From assembly GCF_002095575.1 (NCBI RefSeq), contig NZ_MLJJ01000017.1, forward strand, positions 34,675-98,674: a DNA stretch of 64,000 nucleotides. The letters are read 5' to 3'. Shown one piece after another: positions 28,670 to 36,636 of this stretch (position 1 is the stretch's first letter; each line of letters begins with the position of its first letter). The notes below the pieces were generated by a model, which ran no database searches, was not told the DNA's origin, and saw only the letters and a list, made by a program, of their open reading frames with translations. A program made the translations under genes and the position numbers. Source of the stretch: Pantoea septica. GTDB lineage: Bacteria; Pseudomonadota; Gammaproteobacteria; Enterobacterales; Enterobacteriaceae.

Positions 28670-29947
28670 ATGAGAAAAATTTTCCTGCAAATAGGCGCAA
28701 CGCGCGACGGCCAGAACCCCTACTGCGAGGTGGCGAAGCGCGACGGCTACTTTACCGTACTGGCGGAGATGAGCGATTTCGTCGACTACCAGTCGCTCAG
28801 CCTGACGCTGCCGTTTGATCTGATCGTTCGCCTCGACCGGCCGGAAAATCCCTGGGAAGTGCTGCAGGCCTGTCTGCACGCCGGGCTGCTGGAGCATCCG
28901 CGCGTGGTGCTGGCCGGGTTTGAAGCCTACAACGCCAGCGCCGGCCGGGTGCGGGAAATACTGGCTGGACCCGATGCGCCGCGCACCTTTATCCCGCTGG
29001 ATAAATATGCCCAGCGGATGGCGCTGAAAAAAGCCTGGCCGCGCTTCCCACAGCCGGAGTTTCGTTTTTTCGCCTCGCCGCTCAGCATTCTCGACGCCCA
29101 TCAGGCGCTGATCTATCCCTGCGTGATCAAGCCGGTGGACAGCGGCGGCGGGCTGGGGATCTGGCTGGTGGAAGCGCCCGAACGGCTGGCGGGCGTGGTG
29201 CAGATGCTGGAAGAGACCATGAACTACGGCGGGCGCAGCTTTAGCGGGTTTATCGTCGAAAGCTGGCTGGACGGCGACGAATATTCGCTGCAGGGCGTGG
29301 TGCACGACGGCCATCCGCACGCCCTGACCTGCTGCCAGAAGGTGATCGAGCACCATCGCGATGCGCAAGGCGGCGTCAGTTTTTACGAATCCGGCCACGT
29401 CGCCGTCGCCGCCGAGACGCTGCCGCCCGCCTTCGCCAGCCTGATGAAATTTTGCTGCGAAACCTTTGGCTACCGGCTCGGCGCCTTTCATATCGACTTT
29501 ATCGTGGTGGATGGCGTGCCGCACTTCCTTGAGATGGGCTTTCGCCTTTCCGGCATGGGCGTGCCCAGTCTGGTTGAAGAGGCGACCGGCATCGACTGGG
29601 TGGCCGTCGCGTTTCGGCTTGAAGCGGGCGGCGAGATGCCCGCGCTGCGCTTCGTCGCGCCGCCGCGCGCCGTCGGCCAGCTGCGCCTGCGCCAGCCAGC
29701 CCAGCTGCGCCAGGCGGAAAGCTGGATTGCCGAACATCGTCAGGGGGCGCTGCTGCCGCCGCTGACCTTTGCCGGCTTACAGGTGTCGCGGCGCTCGTCG
29801 CTCTATGCCGATCTGACGCGCCATGCGGGCATACTCGGCACGCTGCGCCTGACGGCTGGCGGTCGCGACGACGTTCTGGCCGTTTTTAACAGCGTGGTGC
29901 GCACGGCATCTCGCCTCTCAGAAGGAAATTTATTGTGTGCAGAATGA
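28670..29947 (+). CDS. ATP-grasp ligase, orphan operon
   Basis: 425 residues. The ATP-grasp domain spans about residues 110-320: CVIKPVDSGGGLGIWLV (Lys154 and Gly-rich loop), FIVESWLDGDEYSLQGVV (hinge strand and metal side), HIDFIVVDGVPHFLEMGFRLSG (Asp276, Glu288, Arg292). It resembles the carboxylate-amine ligases that form peptide or amide bonds in small natural products and is unlike CarB or PurK housekeeping ligases in length and tail. The last 13 bp overlap the next gene. Substrates unknown. Confidence 0.85.
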   Translation: MRKIFLQIGATRDGQNPYCEVAKRDGYFTVLAEMSDFVDYQSLSLTLPFDLIVRLDRPENPWEVLQACLHAGLLEHPRVVLAGFEAYNASAGRVREILAGPDAPRTFIPLDKYAQRMALKKAWPRFPQPEFRFFASPLSILDAHQALIYPCVIKPVDSGGGLGIWLVEAPERLAGVVQMLEETMNYGGRSFSGFIVESWLDGDEYSLQGVVHDGHPHALTCCQKVIEHHRDAQGGVSFYESGHVAVAAETLPPAFASLMKFCCETFGYRLGAFHIDFIVVDGVPHFLEMGFRLSGMGVPSLVEEATGIDWVAVAFRLEAGGEMPALRFVAPPRAVGQLRLRQPAQLRQAESWIAEHRQGALLPPLTFAGLQVSRRSSLYADLTRHAGILGTLRLTAGGRDDVLAVFNSVVRTASRLSEGNLLCAE

Positions 29948-30642
29948 TTCTGGCGCAGGGCGAATTCGACGCGGCGCAGGTGCTGGAGGCGGCGCGCGCC
30001 ATGAGCTGCGGGGAAACCGCCTGTCATGATGGGCCGATCAAAGAGCATCCGAACGGCTGGGGATGTTTGTGGCTGGACGCGGGGGAGATCCGCACGCTGC
30101 GCGGCAGCGGTCCCTTTGCCGACGCGCTGCCCGATATCGATGTCGATCGCATCAAAGGCCGCTTTCTGGCGGTGCATGTGCGCCACGCCACGCTGAGTAA
30201 AAACCAGGGGCTGGAGTTTGCCCATCCGCTGCTGCGCGATAGCGCAGGCACGCGCTGGTACATGATGCACAACGGCTTTATGCCGAAGGTCTACGCCCGC
30301 CTCGGCATGGCGGCCTCCCGCTTCGACTCGGCGGAGTATCTGGAATATCTGGTGGATCGCATCACGCCTGCCGACTTCACGCGCGACTACCTGCGCGACA
30401 AGCTGGCGCAGGTCGAGCCGGGCGGCAGCGCGGGCAACGCGATTTTCGTCACGCGCGACCGGGCATGGGCCTGGCAGTGGCATCCGCAGGATACGCCCTG
30501 GCCACACTACTTCACGCTGCACGTTTTGCAGCAGGAGCGCTGTACGTACATTTCGTCTGAACCTGTTCCAACCCTGGGCGACGCCGCCAGCTGGCGACGC
30601 ATGGCTAACCATGAACTACGCGAAATTCATTTGGGGGAGTAA
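29935..30642 (+). CDS. Class II glutamine amidotransferase, orphan operon
   Basis: 235 residues from a GTG at 29935. AAGGA eight bases upstream and the resulting Met-Cys-Arg-Met N-terminus decide the start: class II amidotransferases need Cys2 exposed after Met removal. Family residues are visible: GWG at 41-43, HVRHAT at 81-86 (Arg83), FAHPL at 95-99 and MHNG at 111-114. It resembles YafJ/EgtC-type stand-alone glutaminase domains. Lying beside a PP-loop ATPase, it could form a split asparagine-synthetase-like pair supplying ammonia. It overlaps the ATP-grasp gene by 13 bp and is 5 bp from the oxygenase. Confidence 0.87.
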   Translation: MCRMILAQGEFDAAQVLEAARAMSCGETACHDGPIKEHPNGWGCLWLDAGEIRTLRGSGPFADALPDIDVDRIKGRFLAVHVRHATLSKNQGLEFAHPLLRDSAGTRWYMMHNGFMPKVYARLGMAASRFDSAEYLEYLVDRITPADFTRDYLRDKLAQVEPGGSAGNAIFVTRDRAWAWQWHPQDTPWPHYFTLHVLQQERCTYISSEPVPTLGDAASWRRMANHELREIHLGE

Positions 30643-30647
30643 ACATC

Positions 30648-31448
30648 ATGGCCATTTTTAATCAGATACGCGTGATCAATCCCAACATGTATGTGGAGCG
30701 CACCTGGCTGGACGATATCGTCACGGCGCGCGTGCCGCTGCTGGTGCTGCGCAACTTCCTCACCGATGAAGATCGCCAGGGGGTGGTGACCGATTTGCAG
30801 CGCTGCCGCGAACAGATCCGCGTGTCGCACTATCCCAACGGCGCGCTCACCACGCTCGGGCCCTATCTGGCGAAACATACCGCCGCGCCGGAAAACTACT
30901 TTACCGAATGGCGCGACATCGCGTCAGCGCTGCCGCCGTCGCTCGCGGCGCTGCGCCTGCAGATCTATGAGTGGGTGCGCCACGCGCTAAAGCTGGAGAG
31001 CCTGCAAACCGCCCATGAGCCAGGGCTGGGCGGCTACGCCGGTTCGATCGTGCGTTTCCATGCCGACGGCGTCGCCAATCCGCTGCACAACGACAATATC
31101 GTCCGCGACGCGGCCGGAACCGGCCTGGCGGTGACGCAGATCCTGCATCAGCTGAGCTGCGTGGTCTGCCTGCAGGAGTGCAACGCGGGCGGCGGGCTGC
31201 GCATTTTCAACAAAAAATGGTCGCCAGACGATGAGCGTTTCAAAACGCCGGGCGAGCTTGGCTATCAGAGCGGCGTGGTGATGCAGAGCGAAACCTGCGA
31301 ATTTTCGCCGCGCAGCGGCGATATCTATCTGTTTAATCCCGCCTTTTACCACGAGATCGATCGGGTCGAAGGCGATACCCGCATCACGATGGGCTTCTTT
31401 TTTGGCCTGACCGACAAAAAAATGAAACACGCGATAGCGTGGAGCTGA
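30648..31448 (+). CDS. 2-oxoglutarate/Fe(II)-dependent oxygenase, orphan operon
   Basis: 266 residues. The double-stranded beta-helix signature is complete: His147-X-Asp149 in NPLHNDNIV, distal His235 in NPAFYHEID and Arg245 in DTRITMGFFFG for 2-oxoglutarate. A second HxD (His138, Asp140 in VRFHADG) lies just before, so the metal pair should be verified. The Asp is retained, arguing for hydroxylation, epoxidation or desaturation rather than halogenation. It sits 5 bp after the amidotransferase gene and probably tailors an amino acid or peptide intermediate. Confidence 0.83.
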   Translation: MAIFNQIRVINPNMYVERTWLDDIVTARVPLLVLRNFLTDEDRQGVVTDLQRCREQIRVSHYPNGALTTLGPYLAKHTAAPENYFTEWRDIASALPPSLAALRLQIYEWVRHALKLESLQTAHEPGLGGYAGSIVRFHADGVANPLHNDNIVRDAAGTGLAVTQILHQLSCVVCLQECNAGGGLRIFNKKWSPDDERFKTPGELGYQSGVVMQSETCEFSPRSGDIYLFNPAFYHEIDRVEGDTRITMGFFFGLTDKKMKHAIAWS

Positions 31449-31484
31449 CGCCCGACGCGCAGCCTTGCAAGACGAGGAGAAGAG

Positions 31485-31985
31485 ATGACGACATTTGCAA
31501 AGATTACCGAACTGCTGGATGGGCACGACGCGGAGTATCGCGTGGTAGAGCACGAGGCCATCGGCCAGACCGACGCCATCAGCGCGCTGCGCGGCAATGC
31601 GCTGAGCCAGGCGGCGAAGGCGATGGTGCTGGAGGTCGCGATGCCGGACGGCGCCGCATCGCGCTTTCTGCTGGCGATTGTGCCGGGCGACTGCAAAATC
31701 AATTTTAAAAGCGCCGCGCGCGCCATCGGCGGCAAAAAGTCGAGCTTCGCCTCGCCCGAGATGGCGCAGTCGCTGACCGAGTGCGTGATGGGCGCAGTGC
31801 CGCCCTTTAGTTTTGATGACCGGCTGACGCTGCGCGTCGATGCGCGCCTGCGCGACGTCGGCACGCTGTGGTTTAACGCCGGCGCGCTGGAAAAATCGAT
31901 CGCCCTTAACGCAAACGACTATCGCCGTATCGTCGGCGAAGCCTGTTATGCCGATATCGCCACGCCCGTGGCGGTTAGCGCCTGA
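31485..31985 (+). CDS. YbaK/ProX-type aminoacyl-tRNA deacylase, orphan operon
   Basis: 166 residues of the YbaK/prolyl-tRNA editing fold: YRVVEHEAIG, the conserved Lys45 in SQAAKAMVLEV, then LAIVPGDCKINFKSAARAIGGKKSSFAS. Stand-alone members hydrolyse mischarged tRNAs such as Cys- or Ala-tRNA-Pro. Encoded inside a biosynthetic operon, it may instead protect the producer from tRNA charged with the pathway's own amino acid analogue, or act on a thioester or ester intermediate. It follows the oxygenase by 36 bp with GAGGAG upstream. Confidence 0.82.
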   Translation: MTTFAKITELLDGHDAEYRVVEHEAIGQTDAISALRGNALSQAAKAMVLEVAMPDGAASRFLLAIVPGDCKINFKSAARAIGGKKSSFASPEMAQSLTECVMGAVPPFSFDDRLTLRVDARLRDVGTLWFNAGALEKSIALNANDYRRIVGEACYADIATPVAVSA

Positions 31986-32001
31986 CGGCAGAGGAAAAGT
32001 T

Positions 32002-32913
32002 ATGTCAGTCAAAGATATGTTGCTGGCGCTCTGCGTCGTGGTGGCGTGGGGCGTCAATTTCGTGGTGATCAAACTCGGCCTGCAAGGCATGCCGCCCTTC
32101 TTGCTGGCGGGCCTGCGCTTTACCCTGGTGGCGTTTCCGGCGATCTTTTTTGTCTCTCGCCCGGCTATTCCGCTGCGCTGGCTGGTGGTCTACGGCATGA
32201 CCATCAGCTTTGGCCAGTTCGCCTTTCTGTTTCTCGCCATCAAGCTCGGCATGCCCGCCGGGCTCGCCTCGCTGGTGCTGCAGGCGCAGGCGTTTTTCAC
32301 GCTCTTGCTGGGAGCGCTGCTGCTGGCCGAAAAGCTGCGCTGGAACCATATCGCCGGCGTGCTGATCGCGACGCTGGGGATGTTTATGCTGGCGACGGCG
32401 GGCATGGAGGGCCAGTCGGCCGCAGGCATTACGCTGACAACCATGATGCTGACGCTGGCGGCGGCGCTGTCGTGGGGACTGGGCAATATCACCAACAAGA
32501 TCATCCTGCGCAATCGCAAGGTGCCAGTGATGTCGCTGGTGGTGTGGAGCGCGCTGGTGCCGGTGCTGCCTTTCTTCGCCTGCTCCTGGCTGTTCGAAGG
32601 AGAAGAGGCGATGGTTTTCAGCCTGACGCACATCTCGCTGCAAACGGTTCTGGCGCTGATCTATCTCGCCTTTATCGCCACCATAGTCGGCTACGCCATC
32701 TGGGGCAACCTGCTTAGCCGCTATGAGACCTGGCGCATCGCCCCGCTGTCGCTGCTGGTGCCGGTGATCGGCATTCTCAGCGCGGCGCTGGTGCTGGGGG
32801 AGCGGCTCTCGGCGCAGCAGATGCTGGGCGCGGCGGTGATTATCTTCGGCCTGCTGGTGAATGTCTTCGGCGGCCTGGTGAGCCAGCGCCTGGCGATGCG
32901 TACGCATCCTTAA
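32002..32913 (+). CDS. EamA-family (DMT) transporter, orphan operon
   Basis: 303 residues, ten predicted membrane helices as two EamA repeats. It starts SVKDMLLALCVVVAWGVNFVV and contains PAGLASLVLQAQAFFTLLLGALLLAEK in the first repeat and its counterpart APLSLLVPVIGILSAALVLGE in the second. Family members such as YdeD/EamA and RhtA export amino acids and metabolites. As the last gene of the operon, 16 bp after the deacylase and before a terminator, it is likely the exporter of the operon product. Confidence 0.87.
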   Translation: MSVKDMLLALCVVVAWGVNFVVIKLGLQGMPPFLLAGLRFTLVAFPAIFFVSRPAIPLRWLVVYGMTISFGQFAFLFLAIKLGMPAGLASLVLQAQAFFTLLLGALLLAEKLRWNHIAGVLIATLGMFMLATAGMEGQSAAGITLTTMMLTLAAALSWGLGNITNKIILRNRKVPVMSLVVWSALVPVLPFFACSWLFEGEEAMVFSLTHISLQTVLALIYLAFIATIVGYAIWGNLLSRYETWRIAPLSLLVPVIGILSAALVLGERLSAQQMLGAAVIIFGLLVNVFGGLVSQRLAMRTHP

Positions 32914-32936
32914 CGGCGCGGCGTGCGGCTCAGATA

Positions 32937-32966
32937 TAAAAAACGCCGCGAAGGCGGCGTTTTCTT
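32937..32966. terminator. Bidirectional terminator between the EamA gene and ibpA
   Basis: AAACGCCGC, GAAG loop, GCGGCGTTT with A runs on the left and T runs on the right, between two convergent genes. It ends the orphan operon on the plus strand and ibpA on the minus strand. Confidence 0.85.
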
Positions 32967-32980
32967 CTCGTTGATTCTGA

Positions 32981-33397
32981 TTAGTTCAGAATTTCAATCC
33001 GGCGCGGTTTCGCCTCTTCAGGGACGATGCGTTCCAGATCGATGCTCAACAGGCCATTTTCCAGTCGGGCGTCGCGTACCACAATGTGGTCGGCCAGCTG
33101 GAATTTGCGCTCGAAGTTGCGTTCGGCAATACCCTGGTAGAGATATTTGCGTTCGGTCTGCTCTTCAGGATGCGCGCCGCGCACGATCAGGACGTTATCG
33201 TGAGCGGTAATATCCAGCTCGTTCTGGGCAAAGCCCGCCACCGCGATGGTAATGCGATAGTGGTTTTCGCTGACCAGTTCGACGTTGTACGGAGGATAGC
33301 CGCCGTTGCTCTGGTTCTGGTTGGACTCGAGCAGGTTAAACAGGCGATCGAAACCGATAGCAGAGCGATAAAGTGGAGCAAGATCAAAATTACGCAT
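32981..33397 (-). CDS. ibpA: Small heat-shock protein IbpA
   Basis: 138 residues from the ATG at 33397 ([19 protein letters not shown]), with AGGAG eight bases upstream. An alpha-crystallin domain covers residues about 40-125 ([19 protein letters not shown] to [20 protein letters not shown]), flanked by the IbpA N-arm. It coats aggregated proteins for disaggregation by DnaK and ClpB. No ibpB partner follows, unlike E. coli; the terminator comes directly. Upstream in-frame codons belong to the leader. Expression is predicted to depend on a sigma-32 promoter and a thermosensor leader. Confidence 0.95.
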   Translation of the reverse strand: MRNFDLAPLYRSAIGFDRLFNLLESNQNQSNGGYPPYNVELVSENHYRITIAVAGFAQNELDITAHDNVLIVRGAHPEEQTERKYLYQGIAERNFERKFQLADHIVVRDARLENGLLSIDLERIVPEEAKPRRIEILN

Positions 33398-33485
33398 GGA
33401 ATGACTCCTGATATTCAGCAAGTTTTGGCAACCTTCCACCATGGACAGGTTGTGCGGCGCCCCGATGTCCGAGCGCGTCCGTAGC
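33398..33485 (-). promoter_or_regulatory. ROSE-like RNA thermometer in the ibpA leader (predicted)
   Basis: The about 88-nt leader is GC-rich and hairpin-prone, and its last part reads TTGCTGAATATCAGGAG before the start. Pairing of UUGCU with AGGAG around a short loop is the signature of ROSE elements, which hide the ibpA ribosome-binding site at low temperature in enterics. Confidence 0.7.
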
Positions 33486-33490
33486 TTAAA

Positions 33491-33517
33491 AGTGGGTATG
33501 TCCAGACCGGTTTCAAG
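33491..33517 (-). promoter_or_regulatory. Sigma-32 promoter of ibpA
   Basis: On the minus strand CTTGAAA (33517-33511), 14 bp, then CCCACT (33496-33491), followed by TTTAAG. This fits the heat-shock consensus CTTGAAA and CCCCAT with the right spacing and places transcription start near 33485. Confidence 0.75.
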
Positions 33518-33660
33518 AGGCGAAACGCAATTTTTTTCGCCAATCAGCTGAAGTGGCATACACTCAGGGGACCTTTCGTCTGACATAGCGCACCTCGCCG
33601 TAGAGTGAGGACGTAAGCGGACAAGCTAACTCAGCCGGGGCGGACGCCACAGTTGAAGGG

Positions 33661-34035
33661 ATGATGAAGATGAAATTATTGAAAGCATTTCCTCTGGCAG
33701 GCGCGCTGGCCTGCTGCACCTTTACGCTTGCAGGATGTTCCAGCGTTATGTCACATACCGGCCCGAATCAGGGCTACTATCCGGGCACGCGCGCCAGCGC
33801 CGATATCCTGGTCGACGAGAACAGCAGCTGGGCGCTTAAGCCGCTGGCGCTGATCGATCTGCCTTTTTCCGCCGTGCTGGATACGCTGCTGCTGCCGTGG
33901 GACTATGCCCGCAGCGACGACGATAAATCGATCGATTCCCCGCGTGAGCGCATTCTTCAGAGCGAAAAGCTGAACCACACGCAGGAGAATCTGGCGCAGG
34001 CCGCGCCTTATCCTGCGGTTACGCCGACACAGTAA
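33661..34035 (+). CDS. yidQ: YidQ-family outer-membrane lipoprotein (DUF1375)
   Basis: 124 residues. The lipobox LAGC follows a hydrophobic signal, and SSVMSHTGPNQGYYPGTRASADI plus LIDLPFSAVLDTLLLPWD match E. coli YidQ/YceK. Function unknown. GAAGGG abuts the first ATG, so the in-frame ATG at 33670 may be the real start. It keeps its E. coli position between ibpA and yidR; its 3' end overlaps convergent yidR by 17 bp. Confidence 0.87.
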   Translation: MMKMKLLKAFPLAGALACCTFTLAGCSSVMSHTGPNQGYYPGTRASADILVDENSSWALKPLALIDLPFSAVLDTLLLPWDYARSDDDKSIDSPRERILQSEKLNHTQENLAQAAPYPAVTPTQ

Positions 34036-35272
34036 AGAGCTGTCGCCAGCCGTCGACCTCACGCATAAAGGCGATCAGCCGGCCATCCGGCGACCAGACG
34101 ACCGCGTCGCCGCTCGGCGGCTGTTCGCTGCATGCGGTGAGCGGCTGACACATGCCGCTCTCGATATCACAGCGCATCACCTGATTGCCGCTGATAAAGG
34201 CGACGGCCGCGCCCTGCGGATGCCAGCTAAACGCCGACTGCACCGAATGCGCCAGCCGCGTCACCTGACGCGGCGCGCCGCCGTTGGGCGACACCGTCCA
34301 GAGCTGCACCACATCCTGCTCGTCCGCCATTAAAAAGGCGATGGCGCTGCCGTCTGGCGCGCTGCGCAGCCAGTGGCGCGGCTGCTGGGCAAGCCCGCGC
34401 GTCGTAAAGGTCAGCCGGCGCTGCCGCACGCCGGCAGGCGGCGCAGGCAGGCGGCTCTCCGTTCCCTCCAGCGGTTCGTCGCCCGCCATGGCGTATGCCT
34501 CCAGCGCCTCCGGTAGATCGACAACAAAAACCTCCGGCTGTTTTTCGCCAGCGGCGGAGATCGTATCGCCGATAAAGGCGATCGCCCAGCGCTGCCAGCT
34601 GCCGTCCGGCCTCTGGTAGCCGCGCGCGCCGATCCAGCCCTCTTCATACGCGCGGTTAATCTCGTCGCTTCCCGGACGCGGCGCCGCGGTGGTGCGACTG
34701 ACCAGCACGCAGAAGTGGCTGCCGCTGTATTCGCGCGGATGCTGTTTGATCGGCTCCACCGCGCGCAGCGGCAGGGCGATGCCGACGTTGCGCAGATCCT
34801 CTTTCGGGTCTCTCTCGTGCATCACATGATCGTTATAGGTGAAGCTGACGCGCGTGCCGTCCGGGCTGTAGAGATGCACATGCGAGCCGCCGCGCAGCGC
34901 GCCGGGCGTAAAGGGCGGCGTAATGTCGCAGGCGTCGAGGTTTTGCGCGCGGCCGTTTTGCACGATTACGCCGCGCCGGTGATGAAAATCGTAATGCCAG
35001 CTCTCGTCAGGCTGTTCCGGGCCGTGAATACAGAGATAGCGCGGCGGCAGATCCGGACTGACGGTGACGACGCCCACGTGCGCGCCGTCCGTCGCGCGAT
35101 AGAGCACCTCGACCTCGCCGGTCTGCACATTGACGCGCTCAATGGTGTCGCTGGTAAAAGAGGCGCCCGACGGACGCACGTCGAAGGCCAGCCACTGGCT
35201 GTCGGCGGTCCAGACGTTGCTGTTGGTCAGCTGGTGATGTCGCGGGTTAAAGGTGATCTGTTTTTCGCGCAT
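34019..35272 (-). CDS. yidR: YidR, DUF3748 beta-propeller-like protein
   Basis: 417 residues, like E. coli YidR (about 415): NPRHHQLTNSNVWTADSQW, VRPSGASFTSDTIERVN, ESWHYDFHHRRGVIV and REYSGSHFCVLVSRTT. Repeated blocks near the C-terminus (QLWTVSPNGGAPRQVTR, DAVVWSPDGRLIAFMRE) are TolB/WD40-like propeller blades, related to oligogalacturonate-lyase-type folds. No signal peptide is seen. Molecular function unknown. 47 bp downstream of an MFS transporter on the same strand, possibly cotranscribed. Confidence 0.85.
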   Translation of the reverse strand: MREKQITFNPRHHQLTNSNVWTADSQWLAFDVRPSGASFTSDTIERVNVQTGEVEVLYRATDGAHVGVVTVSPDLPPRYLCIHGPEQPDESWHYDFHHRRGVIVQNGRAQNLDACDITPPFTPGALRGGSHVHLYSPDGTRVSFTYNDHVMHERDPKEDLRNVGIALPLRAVEPIKQHPREYSGSHFCVLVSRTTAAPRPGSDEINRAYEEGWIGARGYQRPDGSWQRWAIAFIGDTISAAGEKQPEVFVVDLPEALEAYAMAGDEPLEGTESRLPAPPAGVRQRRLTFTTRGLAQQPRHWLRSAPDGSAIAFLMADEQDVVQLWTVSPNGGAPRQVTRLAHSVQSAFSWHPQGAAVAFISGNQVMRCDIESGMCQPLTACSEQPPSGDAVVWSPDGRLIAFMREVDGWRQLFTVSA

Positions 35273-35319
35273 AGGGCAACCTGGCTAAAAATGTTGCCCC
35301 ACACGCTACGCCAAAAGCG

Positions 35320-36636
35320 CTAAAGATGCAGCTTCGATTTTGGCTGCGGCGCGGCAGCGCCCTCGATCGCCCGCTTACGCCCAACCAACAGCCCGAGCAC
35401 GCCGCCGAGGATGAGCGCGCCTGCCACGATCAGCAGGCCGTCGTTATAGCTGTTGGTGGCGTCTTTGATGCGTCCCATGACCGGCGGAAAAGCCAGCCCG
35501 GCGATATTTGCCACCGCATTAATCAGCGCCACCGACGCGGCGCCCGCCACGCCGGAAACCGTTTCGGTGGTCACCGCCCAGAACACCGGCGTGATGGCCC
35601 AGTTCAGGCCGACCATCAGCACCAGCAGCAGATACGCCATCCACTGCTGCGGCGCCGCCAGCGCCGCCAGCAGCAGCAGGCCCGCCGCCATCAGCGGCAA
35701 GCCGAGATGGCGCGCCCGCTCGCCGGTGCGATCGGAATGGCGGCCGTTAAGGTACATAAAAATGCAGGCAAAGAGAAAAGGCACCGCCGACAGCAGGCTA
35801 ACCGTCAGATTGCTGCGCTCCGCCGCGACCGCTTTAACGATCATCGGCAGAAAGAGCGTAATGCCGATGGTGCCGAAAGCCTGCAGCAGCCACAGCAGGC
35901 TGAGCATCCAGACGCGTCGGCTTTTTAGCGCCACGCGCCAGTTATGATCGCGTATCGCCGAGTGCTGTTCGTCGCGCGCCAGCGTCTGTTGCAGGTAGCT
36001 GCGCTGTTCCGCCGTGAGCCAGCGCGCGTTAGTGGGCGCATCGTCGAGATAGAACCAGGTGACGACGCCCAGCGCGAACGCCGGAATGCCTTCCAGCAGG
36101 AAGAGCCAGCGCCAGCCTTCGACGCCCAGCATGCCGTGCAGATTCAGCAGGCTGCCGGAGAGCGGCAGGCCGATCACCGACGCCAGCGCCGCGCCGATAT
36201 AAAACAGCGACATGGCGCGCGCCCGGTCGCTGCGCGGATACCAGCAGCTCAGGTAGAAAATAATGCCGGGCGTAAAGCCCGCTTCCGCCGCGCCGAGCAA
36301 AAAGCGCATCACGTAGAGCTGCGTCGGCGTCTGCACCAGGCTCATGCCCGCGGCGATGATGCCCCAGCTCACCATGATGCGCGCGATCCAGCGCCGCGCG
36401 CCGACGCGCGTCAACAGCACGTTGCTCGGCACTTCGAAGATGATGTAGGTGACATAGAATATACCGGCGGCGATGCCGTACATCTCGGCAGTCATCGCCA
36501 GGTCGGCGTTCATTTGCAGCGCGGCAACGGAGATATTGGCGCGGTCGATATAGGCAATGAGATAAAGCACCATGATAAAGGGCATGATGCGCAGGTTCAT
36601 TTTCTTAATGGTGCTGAGGTGAAGAGAGTGGTTCAT
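35320..36636 (-). CDS. MFS transporter, anion:cation symporter (tartrate/rhamnonate-like) family
   Basis: 438 residues from the ATG at 36636, twelve membrane segments. ACS-family motifs are LIAYIDRANISVAALQMNADLAM, FYVTYIIFEVPSNVLLTRVGARRW and GAAEAGFTPGIIFYLSCWYPRSDRARAMS. It resembles TtuB/RhmT-type organic acid transporters rather than E. coli DgoT, which occupies this locus there. The substrate is probably a sugar acid or dicarboxylate. Two GntR-type half-sites lie about 200 bp upstream. Confidence 0.83.
   Translation of the reverse strand: MNHSLHLSTIKKMNLRIMPFIMVLYLIAYIDRANISVAALQMNADLAMTAEMYGIAAGIFYVTYIIFEVPSNVLLTRVGARRWIARIMVSWGIIAAGMSLVQTPTQLYVMRFLLGAAEAGFTPGIIFYLSCWYPRSDRARAMSLFYIGAALASVIGLPLSGSLLNLHGMLGVEGWRWLFLLEGIPAFALGVVTWFYLDDAPTNARWLTAEQRSYLQQTLARDEQHSAIRDHNWRVALKSRRVWMLSLLWLLQAFGTIGITLFLPMIVKAVAAERSNLTVSLLSAVPFLFACIFMYLNGRHSDRTGERARHLGLPLMAAGLLLLAALAAPQQWMAYLLLVLMVGLNWAITPVFWAVTTETVSGVAGAASVALINAVANIAGLAFPPVMGRIKDATNSYNDGLLIVAGALILGGVLGLLVGRKRAIEGAAAPQPKSKLHL

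Noticed and set aside
30648..31448. Reading the oxygenase as a halogenase
   Set aside because: Fe(II) halogenases replace the Asp of HxD by Gly or Ala; both HxD motifs here keep Asp.
27185..32913. Equating the operon with dapdiamide or pantocin A genes
   Set aside because: No NRPS module, diaminopropionate synthases or precursor peptide are present, and the gene set differs.
33398..33586. 63-codon N-terminal extension of IbpA
   Set aside because: It covers the sigma-32 promoter and thermosensor leader; IbpA proteins begin at MRNFDL with AGGAG upstream.
35320..36636. Calling the MFS gene dgoT from its position
   Set aside because: Its sequence follows the tartrate/rhamnonate-type branch (LIAYIDRANISVAALQMNADL) and does not match remembered DgoT.
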